This document shows positions 36,214 to 44,466 of a stretch of DNA of 64,000 nt, piece by piece; the first letter of the stretch is position 1, and each line of letters opens with the position of its first letter. The notes below the pieces were generated by a model that was not told the origin of the DNA, did no database searches, and saw only the letters and a program-made list of their open reading frames with translations. Both the position numbers and the translations under genes were made by a program. The DNA comes from Bradyrhizobium sp. DOA9 (GTDB lineage Bacteria > Pseudomonadota > Alphaproteobacteria > Rhizobiales > Xanthobacteraceae). The stretch is from contig NZ_DF820425.1 in NCBI RefSeq assembly GCF_000617845.2, forward strand, positions 4,949,725 to 5,013,724. The letters run 5' to 3'.

Positions 36214-36369
36214 ATGACCGACGCGAACTTTCTGCGGGAGCAACTCGCGTTGATCCGCGACCTGGCCGACCGGGCCGATCCCCACATCAGGAAACGACTG
36301 CTCGCCTTGGCTGAAAAATACGAGCGCCGGCTGGCGGAGCAGAGCCGGAACACGCAAGGTCGCAATTGA
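36214..36369 (+). CDS. Small hypothetical protein, 51 residues
   Basis: An ATG at 36214 with GGAGCGGAG just upstream opens a 51-codon frame that reads MTDANFLREQLALIRDLADR and continues as an amphipathic, highly charged helix (KRLLALAEKYERRLAEQ). It has no signal peptide or membrane segment. It is unrecognised but resembles the many short helical proteins of bradyrhizobia. The gap between the MgtC-like gene and the next minus-strand gene suits it, and the helix-like pattern favours real coding. Confidence 0.6.
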   Translation: MTDANFLREQLALIRDLADRADPHIRKRLLALAEKYERRLAEQSRNTQGRN

Positions 36370-36402
36370 TCGCCCGCTGATCGCCGTCGGCGCAGGCGAC
36401 GA

Positions 36403-36549
36403 CTATTCCATGCGCGCCTTTTCCTTCAGGTCACGGATGCGCATCTCCGCCTCGTCCTTGGATTGGACGATGTCCGACCAATCCTCGACCCGCGCCTCCT
36501 TGCTCAGCCTCTTGAGCTCGCTGAGCTGCTCCTGCGTCGGCTTCTCCAT
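36403..36549 (-). CDS. Small DUF3072-like protein, 48 residues
   Basis: On the minus strand an ATG at 36549 with GAGGAGTGAGG upstream gives MEKPTQEQLSELKRLSKEAR, then EDWSDIVQSKDEAEMRIRDLK. The pattern (PTxxQxxxLKxLxxEA...ttkaEAexxIxxLK) matches the DUF3072 family of short helical proteins of unknown function. The ribosome-binding site is strong. The gene converges with the 51-residue gene at 36214, leaving 33 bases between them. Confidence 0.75.
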   Translation of the reverse strand: MEKPTQEQLSELKRLSKEARVEDWSDIVQSKDEAEMRIRDLKEKARME

Positions 36550-36695
36550 GCCTCACTCCTCGACGGCAATGCCTTCGGCAACACATGTTGAGAACCAGCG
36601 GGAGGCTCGCCTGTTCCTGGACGGTGTCCGGGCGGATCAATAGAAACCTCGCCTGCCCTGTTGCCTGCCCGCGCCTTCCCGACCATATTGCCGCC

Positions 36696-37076
36696 ATGAC
36701 AAAGAAGCCCTTCCGCCTCACGCCCTACCAGGTGCAGTTCCTGCTCGTGGTGGGATTCGTCACCCTCGGCTGCGCGCTCTACGTGCGCTATCTCGCGATC
36801 GAGTTTTCGCAGGTTGCGCTCGCCTGCGACGCCGGGCTTCAGACGCTGGTCTGCAAGTCGCGGTCGGTCGCAACCGTGCTGTTCAAGAATTCGGTGTTCG
36901 GCATCGTGGCGCTGGTGGTCGCAACGCTGAACCTGATGCGGCCGTCGATCGTGCTGCTCACCGTCGGCCTCGTCGCCGCGGGCCTCGGCATCGTGCTCTA
37001 CAATGTCGTGCTGTCGGGCCTTGCGATCGGCCTGCTCATCCTTGGCTTTGCTCGGCCCGCGCCCGCCACAGCGTGA
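36696..37076 (+). CDS. Small multi-pass membrane protein
   Basis: The 126-residue protein starts MTKKPFRLTPYQVQFLLVVG and has three or four hydrophobic segments (about 13-34, 62-80, 85-103 and 104-118). Two cysteines in a short extracytoplasmic loop (LACDAGLQTLVCKSR) could form a disulfide. The family is not recognised. The start at 36696 is preferred; the frame extends to 36585 over poor sequence. Its last 41 bases overlap the 3' end of ndvC on the other strand, a tail-to-tail overlap that could give antisense interference. Confidence 0.75.
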   Translation: MTKKPFRLTPYQVQFLLVVGFVTLGCALYVRYLAIEFSQVALACDAGLQTLVCKSRSVATVLFKNSVFGIVALVVATLNLMRPSIVLLTVGLVAAGLGIVLYNVVLSGLAIGLLILGFARPAPATA

Positions 37077-38691
37077 GGGCGAACAGCAGGTAGACCGCGC
37101 AGGTCCACAGCGACTGCCAATTGTCGCGGCCTTCGTTGAAGAGCACGTACACGGCCGACAGCGCCAGCACTCCCGCGAACACCGCCTCCGCGATCGGACG
37201 CTGGCCGATCTGCGGCCGGTTCAGCATCAGGAGCGCGAACGGCACCACCGCCATCGTCAGCGCGGCGTAGGGGAAATCCTTGTAGCGCGGGTCGAACACG
37301 AAGCCGAGCGCGGTCGCGGCCGCGATCACCGCCGTCACCGCCAGCGTCAGGCCGAGCACCGCGGTGAGCTTCGACCATTTCCGGCCCTCGCGCGGGCCGA
37401 GCAGGTCGAGGAAGGTCGGCAGGCTGCGGCCGATCACCATCGCCTGCGCGCAGAAGATCGGCGACAGGATGCCGGCCAGCAGCAGCGCGCCCCAGAGCAG
37501 CCAGCCGCCGATGCCGTAGCTCTCGTAATACATCTTGTCGGCGCCGATCCCGAGCAGGATTCCGGCCGTCGTCGCCGAGAGGCCGACGCCGAGCCAGGCC
37601 GGGAAGCGCGGCGTCCACGGCCGCCGGCGCAGCGTGATCAGCGCGACCGCGAACACCAGCACGGAAAGTCCCATGCCGGCGCCCATGTACCATTTCCAGT
37701 ACGGGAAATTGCTGATCGACTGGCCCGGCGGATATTTCAGATTCCGCCCCACGGAATCGTAGAGGCCCCAATAGCCGCCGACGGTGCCTTCCAGCTTGCG
37801 CTTCCACGGCTGGTCGTAGGACTCGATCAGGTTGACGCGGAATTTCTGCGCCTTCGCGAGGGCCAGGATTTCCGAAACGACACGCGCCTGGTTGGTGCGC
37901 GAGGGCAGCGCGCCGTCGCGCATGCGGCCCGCGCTCGGCCAGCCGGTTTCGCCGATCAGGATCTCCTTGCCGGGAAACGCCACCGCCATGCGCTCGCGGA
38001 TCGCCTGGATATGAGCGGAGGCGAATTTCGCCTTGATGGGGAAATCCTCCCAGTAGGGCAGGATGTGAATCGTGACGAAGTCGACCGCGTCATAGACTTC
38101 GCGGTTCTTCAGCCAATATTCCCAGACATCGGCATAGGTGACGGGCACGTTGACCTGCGTCTTCACCAGGCGGATGAGCGAGACGAGGTCCGCCGTCGTC
38201 ATCTCGCCGCGCAGCAGCACCTCGTTGCCGACGATGACCGAGGTGATGATGTCGGGGAATTGCTTGGTGAGGCGGATGGCAAGCCCGGCCTGCTCGTAAT
38301 TCTTGGTGCGGTTGCTGGAGAGCCAGATGCCCTGCAGCACTTTCAGTCCGCCGACCTTGGCGGCGATCGCCGGCACCTGGTCGAGCCCGTTCTCCATCGA
38401 ATAGGTGCGGACGCAGTCGGTGATCTCCTTGAGCTGGCGCAGGTCCTGCTCGATCTGGTCGGCCTCGATATGGGTCCAGGATTCCAGCGGCGTCTGCTCG
38501 CCGCGGAACGGCGCGTAGGAGACGCATTGAACCTTGTCGGCGGGGTCGATCGGGGCGCGCGCGAGCGTGATCGGCGTGGCAAGCCACCACCACACGGCAG
38601 CGATCGCACCCAGTGAGACGAGCAGAAGCGCCAGTGGCGTACGAAGAGAAATCGGTTCCGTCCTCCGCGAAGGGCCGTCGATTACCTGCAT
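37036..38691 (-). CDS. ndvC: NdvC: beta-(1,6)-glucan synthase-type membrane protein
   Basis: NdvC is needed for the beta-1,6 linkages in the cyclic beta-(1,3),(1,6)-glucans of Bradyrhizobium. The 551-residue protein has one N-terminal membrane segment (LALLLVSLGAIAAVWWWLA). A periplasmic glycoside-hydrolase-17-like domain follows (CVSYAPFRGEQ, VGNEVLLRGEMT, ETGWPSAGRMRDGA, LIESYDQPWK), then about eight C-terminal transmembrane segments from residue 345. The start at 38691 (MQVIDGPSRRTEP) fits. It is divergent from ndvD and ndvB and forms the glucan cluster with them. Confidence 0.88.
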   Translation of the reverse strand: MQVIDGPSRRTEPISLRTPLALLLVSLGAIAAVWWWLATPITLARAPIDPADKVQCVSYAPFRGEQTPLESWTHIEADQIEQDLRQLKEITDCVRTYSMENGLDQVPAIAAKVGGLKVLQGIWLSSNRTKNYEQAGLAIRLTKQFPDIITSVIVGNEVLLRGEMTTADLVSLIRLVKTQVNVPVTYADVWEYWLKNREVYDAVDFVTIHILPYWEDFPIKAKFASAHIQAIRERMAVAFPGKEILIGETGWPSAGRMRDGALPSRTNQARVVSEILALAKAQKFRVNLIESYDQPWKRKLEGTVGGYWGLYDSVGRNLKYPPGQSISNFPYWKWYMGAGMGLSVLVFAVALITLRRRPWTPRFPAWLGVGLSATTAGILLGIGADKMYYESYGIGGWLLWGALLLAGILSPIFCAQAMVIGRSLPTFLDLLGPREGRKWSKLTAVLGLTLAVTAVIAAATALGFVFDPRYKDFPYAALTMAVVPFALLMLNRPQIGQRPIAEAVFAGVLALSAVYVLFNEGRDNWQSLWTCAVYLLFALTLWRARAEQSQG

Positions 38692-38923
38692 CCACGCCGT
38701 CTGCCAAGGGGGCACCCAAGGTGGATCCCTCGCGCCCCCAGGGAATTTACCTTTGGCCGTTCGACCGTGATCTAGGATCGTGACTTTGCTGGACAAAATT
38801 CGAAATACAGGTCATGGACTCCGAAAGACTTTTCCGCCGCATTGGAGACCCATTTGGACGCCATCAGCTGGCGCGTCCGCGGACCTCCTGACGCGGACGG
38901 CCAGCGGATACATTGGGGAATTC

Positions 38924-39520
38924 ATGCGGCAACGGGTGTTCGAGTCACGAAATGCGGTCCTGCGGCAGTTCGCCGCCACCTTGGCCGTCTCCTGCCTGCT
39001 CGTTCTGATCGCCGTTGGCGGCGCCTCCGCCCAGAGCGGCACGCCGACCCCCGACCAGGGCAAGGCGGCCGCCCAGCCCGCCGAGGCCGCCAAGGACGCC
39101 GCCCAGAATCAGAACCAGAAGCGAACTGACGAGTTCGCCGAGGCTGCCCGCACCATCAACGGTCCGGCCGGCAACCCCGAATGCGTTTGGCTCGGCCGCC
39201 GTGCGGTTCAGTTGATGTACAGGGACGACCTCGATACCGCCTTCCGCCACATCGATCTCTACGATCGGTTCGGCTGTCCCGGCGGCCACATCCAGGCCGC
39301 GTTCCGCTGCTTGACCCGCTTTCTCCCTCAGATCGACGACAAGGCTCCGAATACCCTGAACAATCTGACCCAGGCCTGTTGGATCAACCCGGCTGCGCAG
39401 CCGCAGCAGACGACGGCGGCCGCCTCACCGTCGCCCACCCCGGCTCCCGGCGCCTCGCAGCCCCAGCCGGCAGCGAGCCCCTCGCCCGCGGCCAGTCCGA
39501 CGCCGGGCCCATCCAAATAG
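38924..39520 (+). CDS. ndvD: NdvD-like cyclic beta-glucan biosynthesis protein
   Basis: The 198-residue protein has a signal peptide or anchor (FAATLAVSCLLVLIAVGGASAQ). A Gln-Ala-rich segment follows, then a folded core with cysteines (NPECVWLGRRAVQLMYRDDL, DRFGCPGGHIQAAFRCLTR, LTQACWIN) and a Pro-Ala-Ser tail. It sits between ndvC and ndvB where the 26-kDa NdvD is found in Bradyrhizobium. NdvD has an accessory role in making the periplasmic cyclic glucan. The start at 38924 has GGGGA upstream; an extension to 38780 is unlikely. Naming rests on position and general features. Confidence 0.75.
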   Translation: MRQRVFESRNAVLRQFAATLAVSCLLVLIAVGGASAQSGTPTPDQGKAAAQPAEAAKDAAQNQNQKRTDEFAEAARTINGPAGNPECVWLGRRAVQLMYRDDLDTAFRHIDLYDRFGCPGGHIQAAFRCLTRFLPQIDDKAPNTLNNLTQACWINPAAQPQQTTAAASPSPTPAPGASQPQPAASPSPAASPTPGPSK

Positions 39521-39735
39521 TCGCAGGCCGGCTTCAGCCTCCGTTCAGGAACGACGGGCGATATCTGCGGTCGGCACTGCCGCTCGTCCCAAAATGCCAT
39601 GCCCTCATAAGGACATGAGGCCATGACAGTTGTGAAACCGCGCGGTGGAGGTATGCTTCCTTTGCCGCGGACACGGTCGGATCTCGGGGTCAGATCCGCT
39701 TCCCTGCCACCTCAGCCCCTATTGGTTTAGCCGCG

Positions 39736-42402
39736 ATGCGCGTTGTCGCCGCCGTTCTGTTGCTCGTGTCTGCGCTCCATGCAGGCGTCTGGGGAGTCCT
39801 GCGCGAGAAGGAACCCGCGCCTGACTTCAAAGGCCTGTTGCCCAGCGTCTCCTACGCGCCGTTCGAAGGCTCGGCCCACCCCGACATCGACAACATCCCG
39901 ACGGTCGAGAAAATCCGCGCCGACCTGAAGACACTGTCGACCATGACGCGCGCGATCCGCCTCTACTCGTCGACCGGCGGCGTGGAGCTGGTGCCGCCGA
40001 TCGCGGCCGAGTTCGGCCTCAAGGTCACCGTCGGCGCCTGGATCGACAAGGACAAGGATCGCAACCAGCGCGAGATCAAGGCGGCCATCGAGCTCGCCCG
40101 CAAGAACAGCAACGTCGTCGGCGTCGTCGTCGGCAACGAGGTGATCTACCGCGGCGAGCAGAAGGTCGAAGACCTCATCGACATGATCAAGAAGGTGAAG
40201 GGCGCGGTCCGCGTGCCCGTCACCACCGGCGAGATCTGGAACATCTGGCGCGACAATCCCGAGCTCGCCTCCAGTGTCGATTTCATCGCGGCGCACGTGC
40301 TGCCCTATTGGGAAAACTTCCGCTCGGACCAGGCCGTCGATCAGGCCGTCGACCGCTACAACCTGCTGCGCAACCTGTTCCCCGGCAAGCGCATCGTGAT
40401 CGCCGAGTTCGGCTGGCCGAGCCAGGGCTACAACTTACGCAACGCCGATCCGGGCCCGTTCCAGCAGGCGCTGGTGCTGCGCAACTTCGTCAGCCGCGCC
40501 GAAGCCATCGGCATGGAATACAACATCGTCGAAGCCATCGATCAGCCCTGGAAGTTCTTCGAAGGCGGCGTCGGTCCGTATTGGGGCGTGCTCAACGCCA
40601 GCCGCGAGCCGAAATTCGCCTGGACCGGCCCGGTCGAGAATCCGGACTATTGGAAGCTGATGGGCATCGCGCTGCTGGTTGGCGTGCTGCTGTCGCTGCC
40701 GATCCTGCGGATCGAAAAGGCGACCGCGAGGCAAGCTTTCCTGCTGTCGGCGACCGCCAACGGCGTCGGCGCCTGGGCCGCGACCGTGTTCGCGTTCTGG
40801 AACAGCCACTACTTCATCTTCGGCTCGGCCTTCGCGTTGACGCTGGGCATGATCCTGCTCGTTCCGCTCGTCCTCATCGCGATGGCGCGCATCGACGAGA
40901 TCGCCGCGGTCGCCTTCGGCCGGCCGCCGCAGCGGCTGATCACGAAGGACAAGCCGGTCGCGAACGTGCCCGAGAATTACTGCCCCAAGGTCTCGATCCA
41001 CATCCCCGCTTATTTCGAGCCGGTCGAGATGCTGAAGCAGACGCTGGATGCGCTGTCGCGGCTGAACTATCCGAACTACGAATGCGTGGTGATCATCAAC
41101 AACACGCCGGATCCCGCCTTCTGGCAGCCGATCCAGGACCATTGCCGCGCGCTCGGTGAACGCTTCAAGTTCATCAACGCCGAGAAGGTGCAGGGCTTCA
41201 AGGCCGGCGCGCTACGAATCGCGATGGACCGCACCGCGGCCGATGCCGAGATCATCGGCATCCTCGATGCCGACTATGTCGTCGAGCCCGACTGGCTCAA
41301 GGACCTCGTGCCCGCTTTCGCCGACCCGCGCGTTGGCCTCGTGCAGGCGCCGCAGGAGCACCGCGACGGCGACCTGTCGATCATGCACTACATCATGAAC
41401 GGCGAATATGCCGGCTTCTTCGACATCGGCATGGTCCAGCGCAACGAGGCCAACGCCATCATCGTGCACGGCACGATGTGCCTGATCCGCCGCGCCGCGA
41501 TGGACATGGCCGGAGGCTGGTCGAGCGACACGATCTGCGAGGATTCCGATCTTGGCCTTGCCATCCAGGAGCTCGGCTGGACCACCCACTACACCAACAC
41601 CCGCTACGGCGCGGGCCTCTTGCCCGACACCTACGAGGCCTTCAAGAAGCAGCGCCACCGCTGGGCCTATGGCGGCCTGCAGATCGTCAAGAAGCACTGG
41701 CGCCGCTTCCTGCCCGGCGCGAGCCGGCTGACGCCCGACCAGAAGCGCGAATATGGCCTCGGCTGGCTGAACTGGCTGGGCGCCGAAAGCCTCGGCGTGG
41801 TGGTGGCGCTGCTCAACCTCGTCTGGGTGCCGATCGTCGCCTTCGCCGACATCGCCATCCCCGACAAGATCCTGACGCTCCCGATCATCGGCGCCTTCAT
41901 CGTCTCGCTGGCGCACTTCCTGTCGATGTACCGCGCCCGCGTCGCCATCAAGCCCGGCCAGATGCTGGGCGCCATGATCGCGGCGATGAGCGTGCAATGG
42001 ACGGTGTCGCGCGCGGTGGCGCAGGGCCTGATCACCGAGCACATCGCCTTCGCCCGCACCTCCAAGGGCGGCCTGTCCAGGATGTCGATCGAGTTCCAGG
42101 CGTTCTGGGAGGCCGTGATCGGCGCGCTCCTGCTGATCGGCGCCGGCGTGCTGATCGCCACCAACAATTATCGGCAGATCACCGAGATCTACATCTTCGC
42201 CGGCGTCTTGGTGTTGCAGAGCCTGCCGTTCCTGGCCGCTGTCGCGATCGCCATCCTCGAGCTGAGCCGCATCAACTCGTTCCAGTTCTGGCACGACAGC
42301 GCGATCCGCACCGCCGAGCTGATTGGCCTGCGTCCGGTCGCGCTGCCCCCCGTAGGCGCGCCGCAAGCCGTGCCGACCGAGGTGCGGCGGGAGGCGAACT
42401 GA
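39736..42402 (+). CDS. ndvB: NdvB: cyclic beta-(1,3)-glucan synthase (GH17-GT2)
   Basis: The 888-residue, roughly 100-kDa membrane protein matches the Bradyrhizobium NdvB size. A signal/anchor segment is followed by a GH17-like periplasmic domain (VSYAPFEGSAHPDIDNIPT, VVGNEVIYRGEQ, IAEFGWPSQG). Four membrane segments come next, then a family 2 glycosyltransferase from about residue 425: IIGILDADYVVEPDWL with the DxD, CEDSDLGLAIQELGW, and the processivity motif KKQRHRWAYGG. More membrane segments end it. The enzyme would polymerise UDP-glucose and pass the chain to the periplasm, where NdvC and NdvD complete the cyclic glucan. Confidence 0.93.
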   Translation: MRVVAAVLLLVSALHAGVWGVLREKEPAPDFKGLLPSVSYAPFEGSAHPDIDNIPTVEKIRADLKTLSTMTRAIRLYSSTGGVELVPPIAAEFGLKVTVGAWIDKDKDRNQREIKAAIELARKNSNVVGVVVGNEVIYRGEQKVEDLIDMIKKVKGAVRVPVTTGEIWNIWRDNPELASSVDFIAAHVLPYWENFRSDQAVDQAVDRYNLLRNLFPGKRIVIAEFGWPSQGYNLRNADPGPFQQALVLRNFVSRAEAIGMEYNIVEAIDQPWKFFEGGVGPYWGVLNASREPKFAWTGPVENPDYWKLMGIALLVGVLLSLPILRIEKATARQAFLLSATANGVGAWAATVFAFWNSHYFIFGSAFALTLGMILLVPLVLIAMARIDEIAAVAFGRPPQRLITKDKPVANVPENYCPKVSIHIPAYFEPVEMLKQTLDALSRLNYPNYECVVIINNTPDPAFWQPIQDHCRALGERFKFINAEKVQGFKAGALRIAMDRTAADAEIIGILDADYVVEPDWLKDLVPAFADPRVGLVQAPQEHRDGDLSIMHYIMNGEYAGFFDIGMVQRNEANAIIVHGTMCLIRRAAMDMAGGWSSDTICEDSDLGLAIQELGWTTHYTNTRYGAGLLPDTYEAFKKQRHRWAYGGLQIVKKHWRRFLPGASRLTPDQKREYGLGWLNWLGAESLGVVVALLNLVWVPIVAFADIAIPDKILTLPIIGAFIVSLAHFLSMYRARVAIKPGQMLGAMIAAMSVQWTVSRAVAQGLITEHIAFARTSKGGLSRMSIEFQAFWEAVIGALLLIGAGVLIATNNYRQITEIYIFAGVLVLQSLPFLAAVAIAILELSRINSFQFWHDSAIRTAELIGLRPVALPPVGAPQAVPTEVRREAN

Positions 42403-42723
42403 CCCTGCTCCACGCCGGTCTTGGGACCTCGTGCTTCAAATCGACGAGGTCTTCGGCGTGGATGACCAGCCACCAATTGAGATGAGAATCGTGGCCTAAG
42501 CGGCGGATAGCCCAAACAAATCCCCGCTGCTGCCGCGATCTTCGGCAACCACCCGCACTATTGACCTCCGCAGCCACTCCCCCTACACAGCGCGGGCCGA
42601 AGGCATGATCCGGAAACAGCCGGTTTTCCCCGCGACGCGACCTTTATGCGAAGCGGCAAGACATGCCTCTCGAATGTCCGACGACGATGGCGATCTCTTA
42701 TTCTTAGCCATCAGCGGCCATGG
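42403..42723 (+). other. Intergenic gap between ndvB and tRNA-Lys
   Basis: About 320 bases with no gene I can support. It holds a diverged copy of repeat family F around 42604-42650 (GCATGATCCGGAAACAGCCG...TTTTCC) and presumably the tRNA promoter. A short frame crosses the tRNA, but its translation (RVAQPVEHVTFNHGVL) is only the tRNA read as protein. Confidence 0.6.
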
Positions 42724-42799
42724 GAGCGCGTAGCTCAGCCGGTAGAGCACGTGACTTTTAATCACGGGGTCCTGGGTTCGAGCCCCAGCGCGCTCACCA
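42724..42799 (+). tRNA. tRNA-Lys (anticodon TTT)
   Basis: A 76-base cloverleaf. The acceptor stem GAGCGCG pairs with CGCGCTC. The D arm is GCTCAGCCGGTAGAGC, and the anticodon arm CGTGA-CTTTTAA-TCACG gives anticodon TTT. The T arm is CTGGG-TTCGAGC-CCCAG, and the CCA end is encoded (42797-42799). The accessory segment begins directly after it, as often happens when tRNA 3' ends serve as integration sites. Confidence 0.97.
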
Positions 42800-43108
42800 G
42801 TAAAATCAGTAGGTTGTGGCTGATCAGATCATTGCTTGCTGCAGTCTGGGGGCACGTCAGGGGCACAAATCACGGAAATGCCCGGGATTGGCCCGCATCT
42901 CCCACAGTGCTGGCGCGGGCGGTGATCGGCAGGACGGGCCGAGCGGCAGCTGCCGGCGTTTACAGCGGGCGACCTAAAGCCCAATCCGGTGGCAGACACT
43001 TCGCGCAAACTCGTTGCCAGCTCACGAAGCCATTTCCCTCGGGCCTCGAAGCACCACTGAAACAAAGCCGTCCTAGCGCGTCGCTTTGTTGACCTAAGGG
43101 GGATTGCC

Positions 43109-43192
43109 ATGTGGACGCTTATTGCCACCTTGTACCGCGAGTTTTGCCTGGCCCGGCTTGAGGAGATCAGGAAGCTCGAACCGACGCTGTAA
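43109..43192 (+). CDS. Tiny protein, 27 residues
   Basis: An ATG at 43109 with AAGGGGGAT upstream opens a 27-codon frame reading MWTLIATLYREFCLARLEEI and ending RKLEPTL. It is helical with a hydrophobic then basic face, like many very small rhizobial proteins. The frame is short, so chance cannot be excluded, but the ribosome-binding site and helix pattern are good. Function unknown. Confidence 0.45.
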   Translation: MWTLIATLYREFCLARLEEIRKLEPTL

Positions 43193-43350
43193 CAGCGGCG
43201 GCGCCCTGCTCCGTCACAAGCCTGTGGCACAGCCATTGCATTTTGAGAGCCAACTGGGATTTCAGAGCCCAGTTAGAAAATAGGCCCGCCGAGACGCGTA
43301 TTTCGAGTTCGGCGCCGCTCGTTGTAGCTCTAACTATTAGGAACTGGCTC

Positions 43351-43560
43351 ATGTCTTATGATGCAGCCACCGTGCAAATGCTTCGCGACGTCCTGGACGA
43401 CGTTCTTTCCAGTCCGACATTCACCCAGCAGAATCGACGGACCGCAGTCGAGGTCGCCGAACGCGTCCTCAAGCTCGCTGCCCAAGGCGAGCGCCACCCC
43501 GAGAATATCAAACGCCATTTGCGGAACGAGTTTTTCGCTTCGAATCTCGCGAGGCATTGA
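43351..43560 (+). CDS. Small hypothetical protein, 69 residues
   Basis: The frame begins MSYDAATVQMLRDVLDDVLS and continues as alternating acidic and basic helices (RRTAVEVAERVLKLAAQGER, HPENIKRHLRNEFF). AGGAACTGG lies upstream of the ATG. No membrane segment, signal or cysteine is present. It resembles short helical proteins common in bradyrhizobia, but I cannot name the family. It is followed immediately by a strong intrinsic terminator at 43561, which supports its being a real transcription unit. The start at 43351 is chosen; the frame is open to 43243. Confidence 0.65.
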   Translation: MSYDAATVQMLRDVLDDVLSSPTFTQQNRRTAVEVAERVLKLAAQGERHPENIKRHLRNEFFASNLARH

Positions 43561-43584
43561 AGGCCCGGCGCGGCGGGCCTTTTA
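43561..43584 (+). terminator. Intrinsic terminator
   Basis: AGGCCCG (43561-43567), loop GCGCGG, CGGGCCT (43574-43580), then TTTTATTT. It directly follows the TGA of the 69-residue gene. Confidence 0.88.
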
Positions 43585-43757
43585 TTTGCGCGGCTTGCAC
43601 AATATTTCTGCGAGCCAACTGAGCCGGTCGTTTGTTTCAGTAATGCGGGTACTTGGGGCGACACCTCATACTCGAGCCTCACGCCGGTCCATCCGCGAGC
43701 CCCTGCTTGGCTAGTCCATCAGGGGCTTTGCTGTTCGCGCTATCTCGGGCAATCCCG

Positions 43758-43901
43758 ATGCCTCTTTTTACTTACAAGCTTATTGATGCGCATTTCGTTT
43801 CGGACTTCGGAGCGCACGATTTGCCTAGCGAAACGGAAGCGCAAATAGAGGCCATCAAGCTCGCTCGTTCGTTGCGCGAGAGCGGAACGCCACCAGCGTG
43901 A
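43758..43901 (+). CDS. DUF6894-like small protein, 47 residues
   Basis: The frame reads MPLFTYKLIDAHFVSDFGAH, then DLPSETEAQIEAIKLARSLR. The opening MPLF, the acidic DLPS turn and the following Ala-rich helix are the pattern of the DUF6894 family, common in bradyrhizobia. Usual members are nearly twice as long and end in a beta strand after the helix, so this one looks truncated. A terminator hairpin overlaps its stop codon, however, so the short form seems to be the present gene. Start chosen at the family-like MPLF. Confidence 0.6.
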   Translation: MPLFTYKLIDAHFVSDFGAHDLPSETEAQIEAIKLARSLRESGTPPA

Positions 43902-43918
43902 TCCGGCTTGGTGGCGTT
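43883..43918 (+). terminator. Intrinsic terminator overlapping the DUF6894-like stop
   Basis: AACGCCACCA (43883-43892) pairs with TGGTGGCGTT (43906-43915), a perfect 10-base stem followed by TCGTTT. The T run is short, so efficiency is uncertain. Confidence 0.7.
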
Positions 43919-43946
43919 TCGTTTCGGTGGCCTATTCCCGGCCAGA

Positions 43947-44135
43947 TTAGACCCTATGGGCCGATCCGCCGCGCGTCTGAATCATGCTGCGCTCCGGGGT
44001 GGTCGTGATGGAGGTGCCGTTATCGTAGTACGTGAACTTGAAACCGGGAATACTCAGCTGCAGAATGGCCGTTGCTTCTTTTCCGCCAGACACCTTCTCC
44101 AGTTCTTCATCGCTGAGGATATGTTCGGGATTCAT
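43947..44135 (-). CDS. Double-glycine leader peptide (bacteriocin/RiPP precursor-like), 62 residues
   Basis: The N-terminus MNPEHILSDEELEKVSGG is a classic double-glycine leader (LSDEELExVSGG), processed at Gly-Gly by C39-type peptidase transporters. The 44-residue core after it is KEATAILQLSIPGF... with a hydrophobic start and a Thr/Ser-rich middle, and no cysteine. A ribosome-binding site GGAGAAGA precedes the ATG. No export or modification gene is adjacent. It could be a bacteriocin, a toxic peptide or a signalling peptide secreted by a transporter elsewhere. A second such gene lies at 46285-46473. Confidence 0.7.
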   Translation of the reverse strand: MNPEHILSDEELEKVSGGKEATAILQLSIPGFKFTYYDNGTSITTTPERSMIQTRGGSAHRV

Positions 44136-44466
44136 TTGTCTTCTCCGCTGTACGAGCTGCTTCTTACTCCTACAGCATGGTCCAACGAGCGGGCCTCTTC
44201 AGTGACCCCGCTCACATTCGGACGGACGTGCTACTATTGTATATCGAGCTAGGCCGGCCATTTGCACAGCGCCGCTGGCGGCGCTCGACGGATAGCGGGC
44301 CGTGCATGGTTAGAGACCCGCTCCGAGGCGATCCGCCGGCTTGTCGAGATCGGGCTCAAGAAACCATAACGTCATCGCGCGATAAACTGGTCCACCTAAA
44401 CCCTTGCCCGAGCGGCGGAGGTGCGGAATCATGCAGTTTTCAGAGCTATTTTACTGGGGGCGGCGC

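Noticed and set aside
42646-43092. A 148-codon frame across tRNA-Lys
   Set aside because: Its protein includes the tRNA sequence itself and has no family resemblance.
42829-43236. Minus-strand frame considered as an integrase remnant next to the tRNA
   Set aside because: No tyrosine recombinase motif (R..HxxR..Y) can be found in any frame there.
44369-44430. Extended start of the HsdR_N-like protein (MPERRRCG)
   Set aside because: Sequence before MGVSGK or MQFSEL shows no family resemblance and no ribosome-binding site at that Met.
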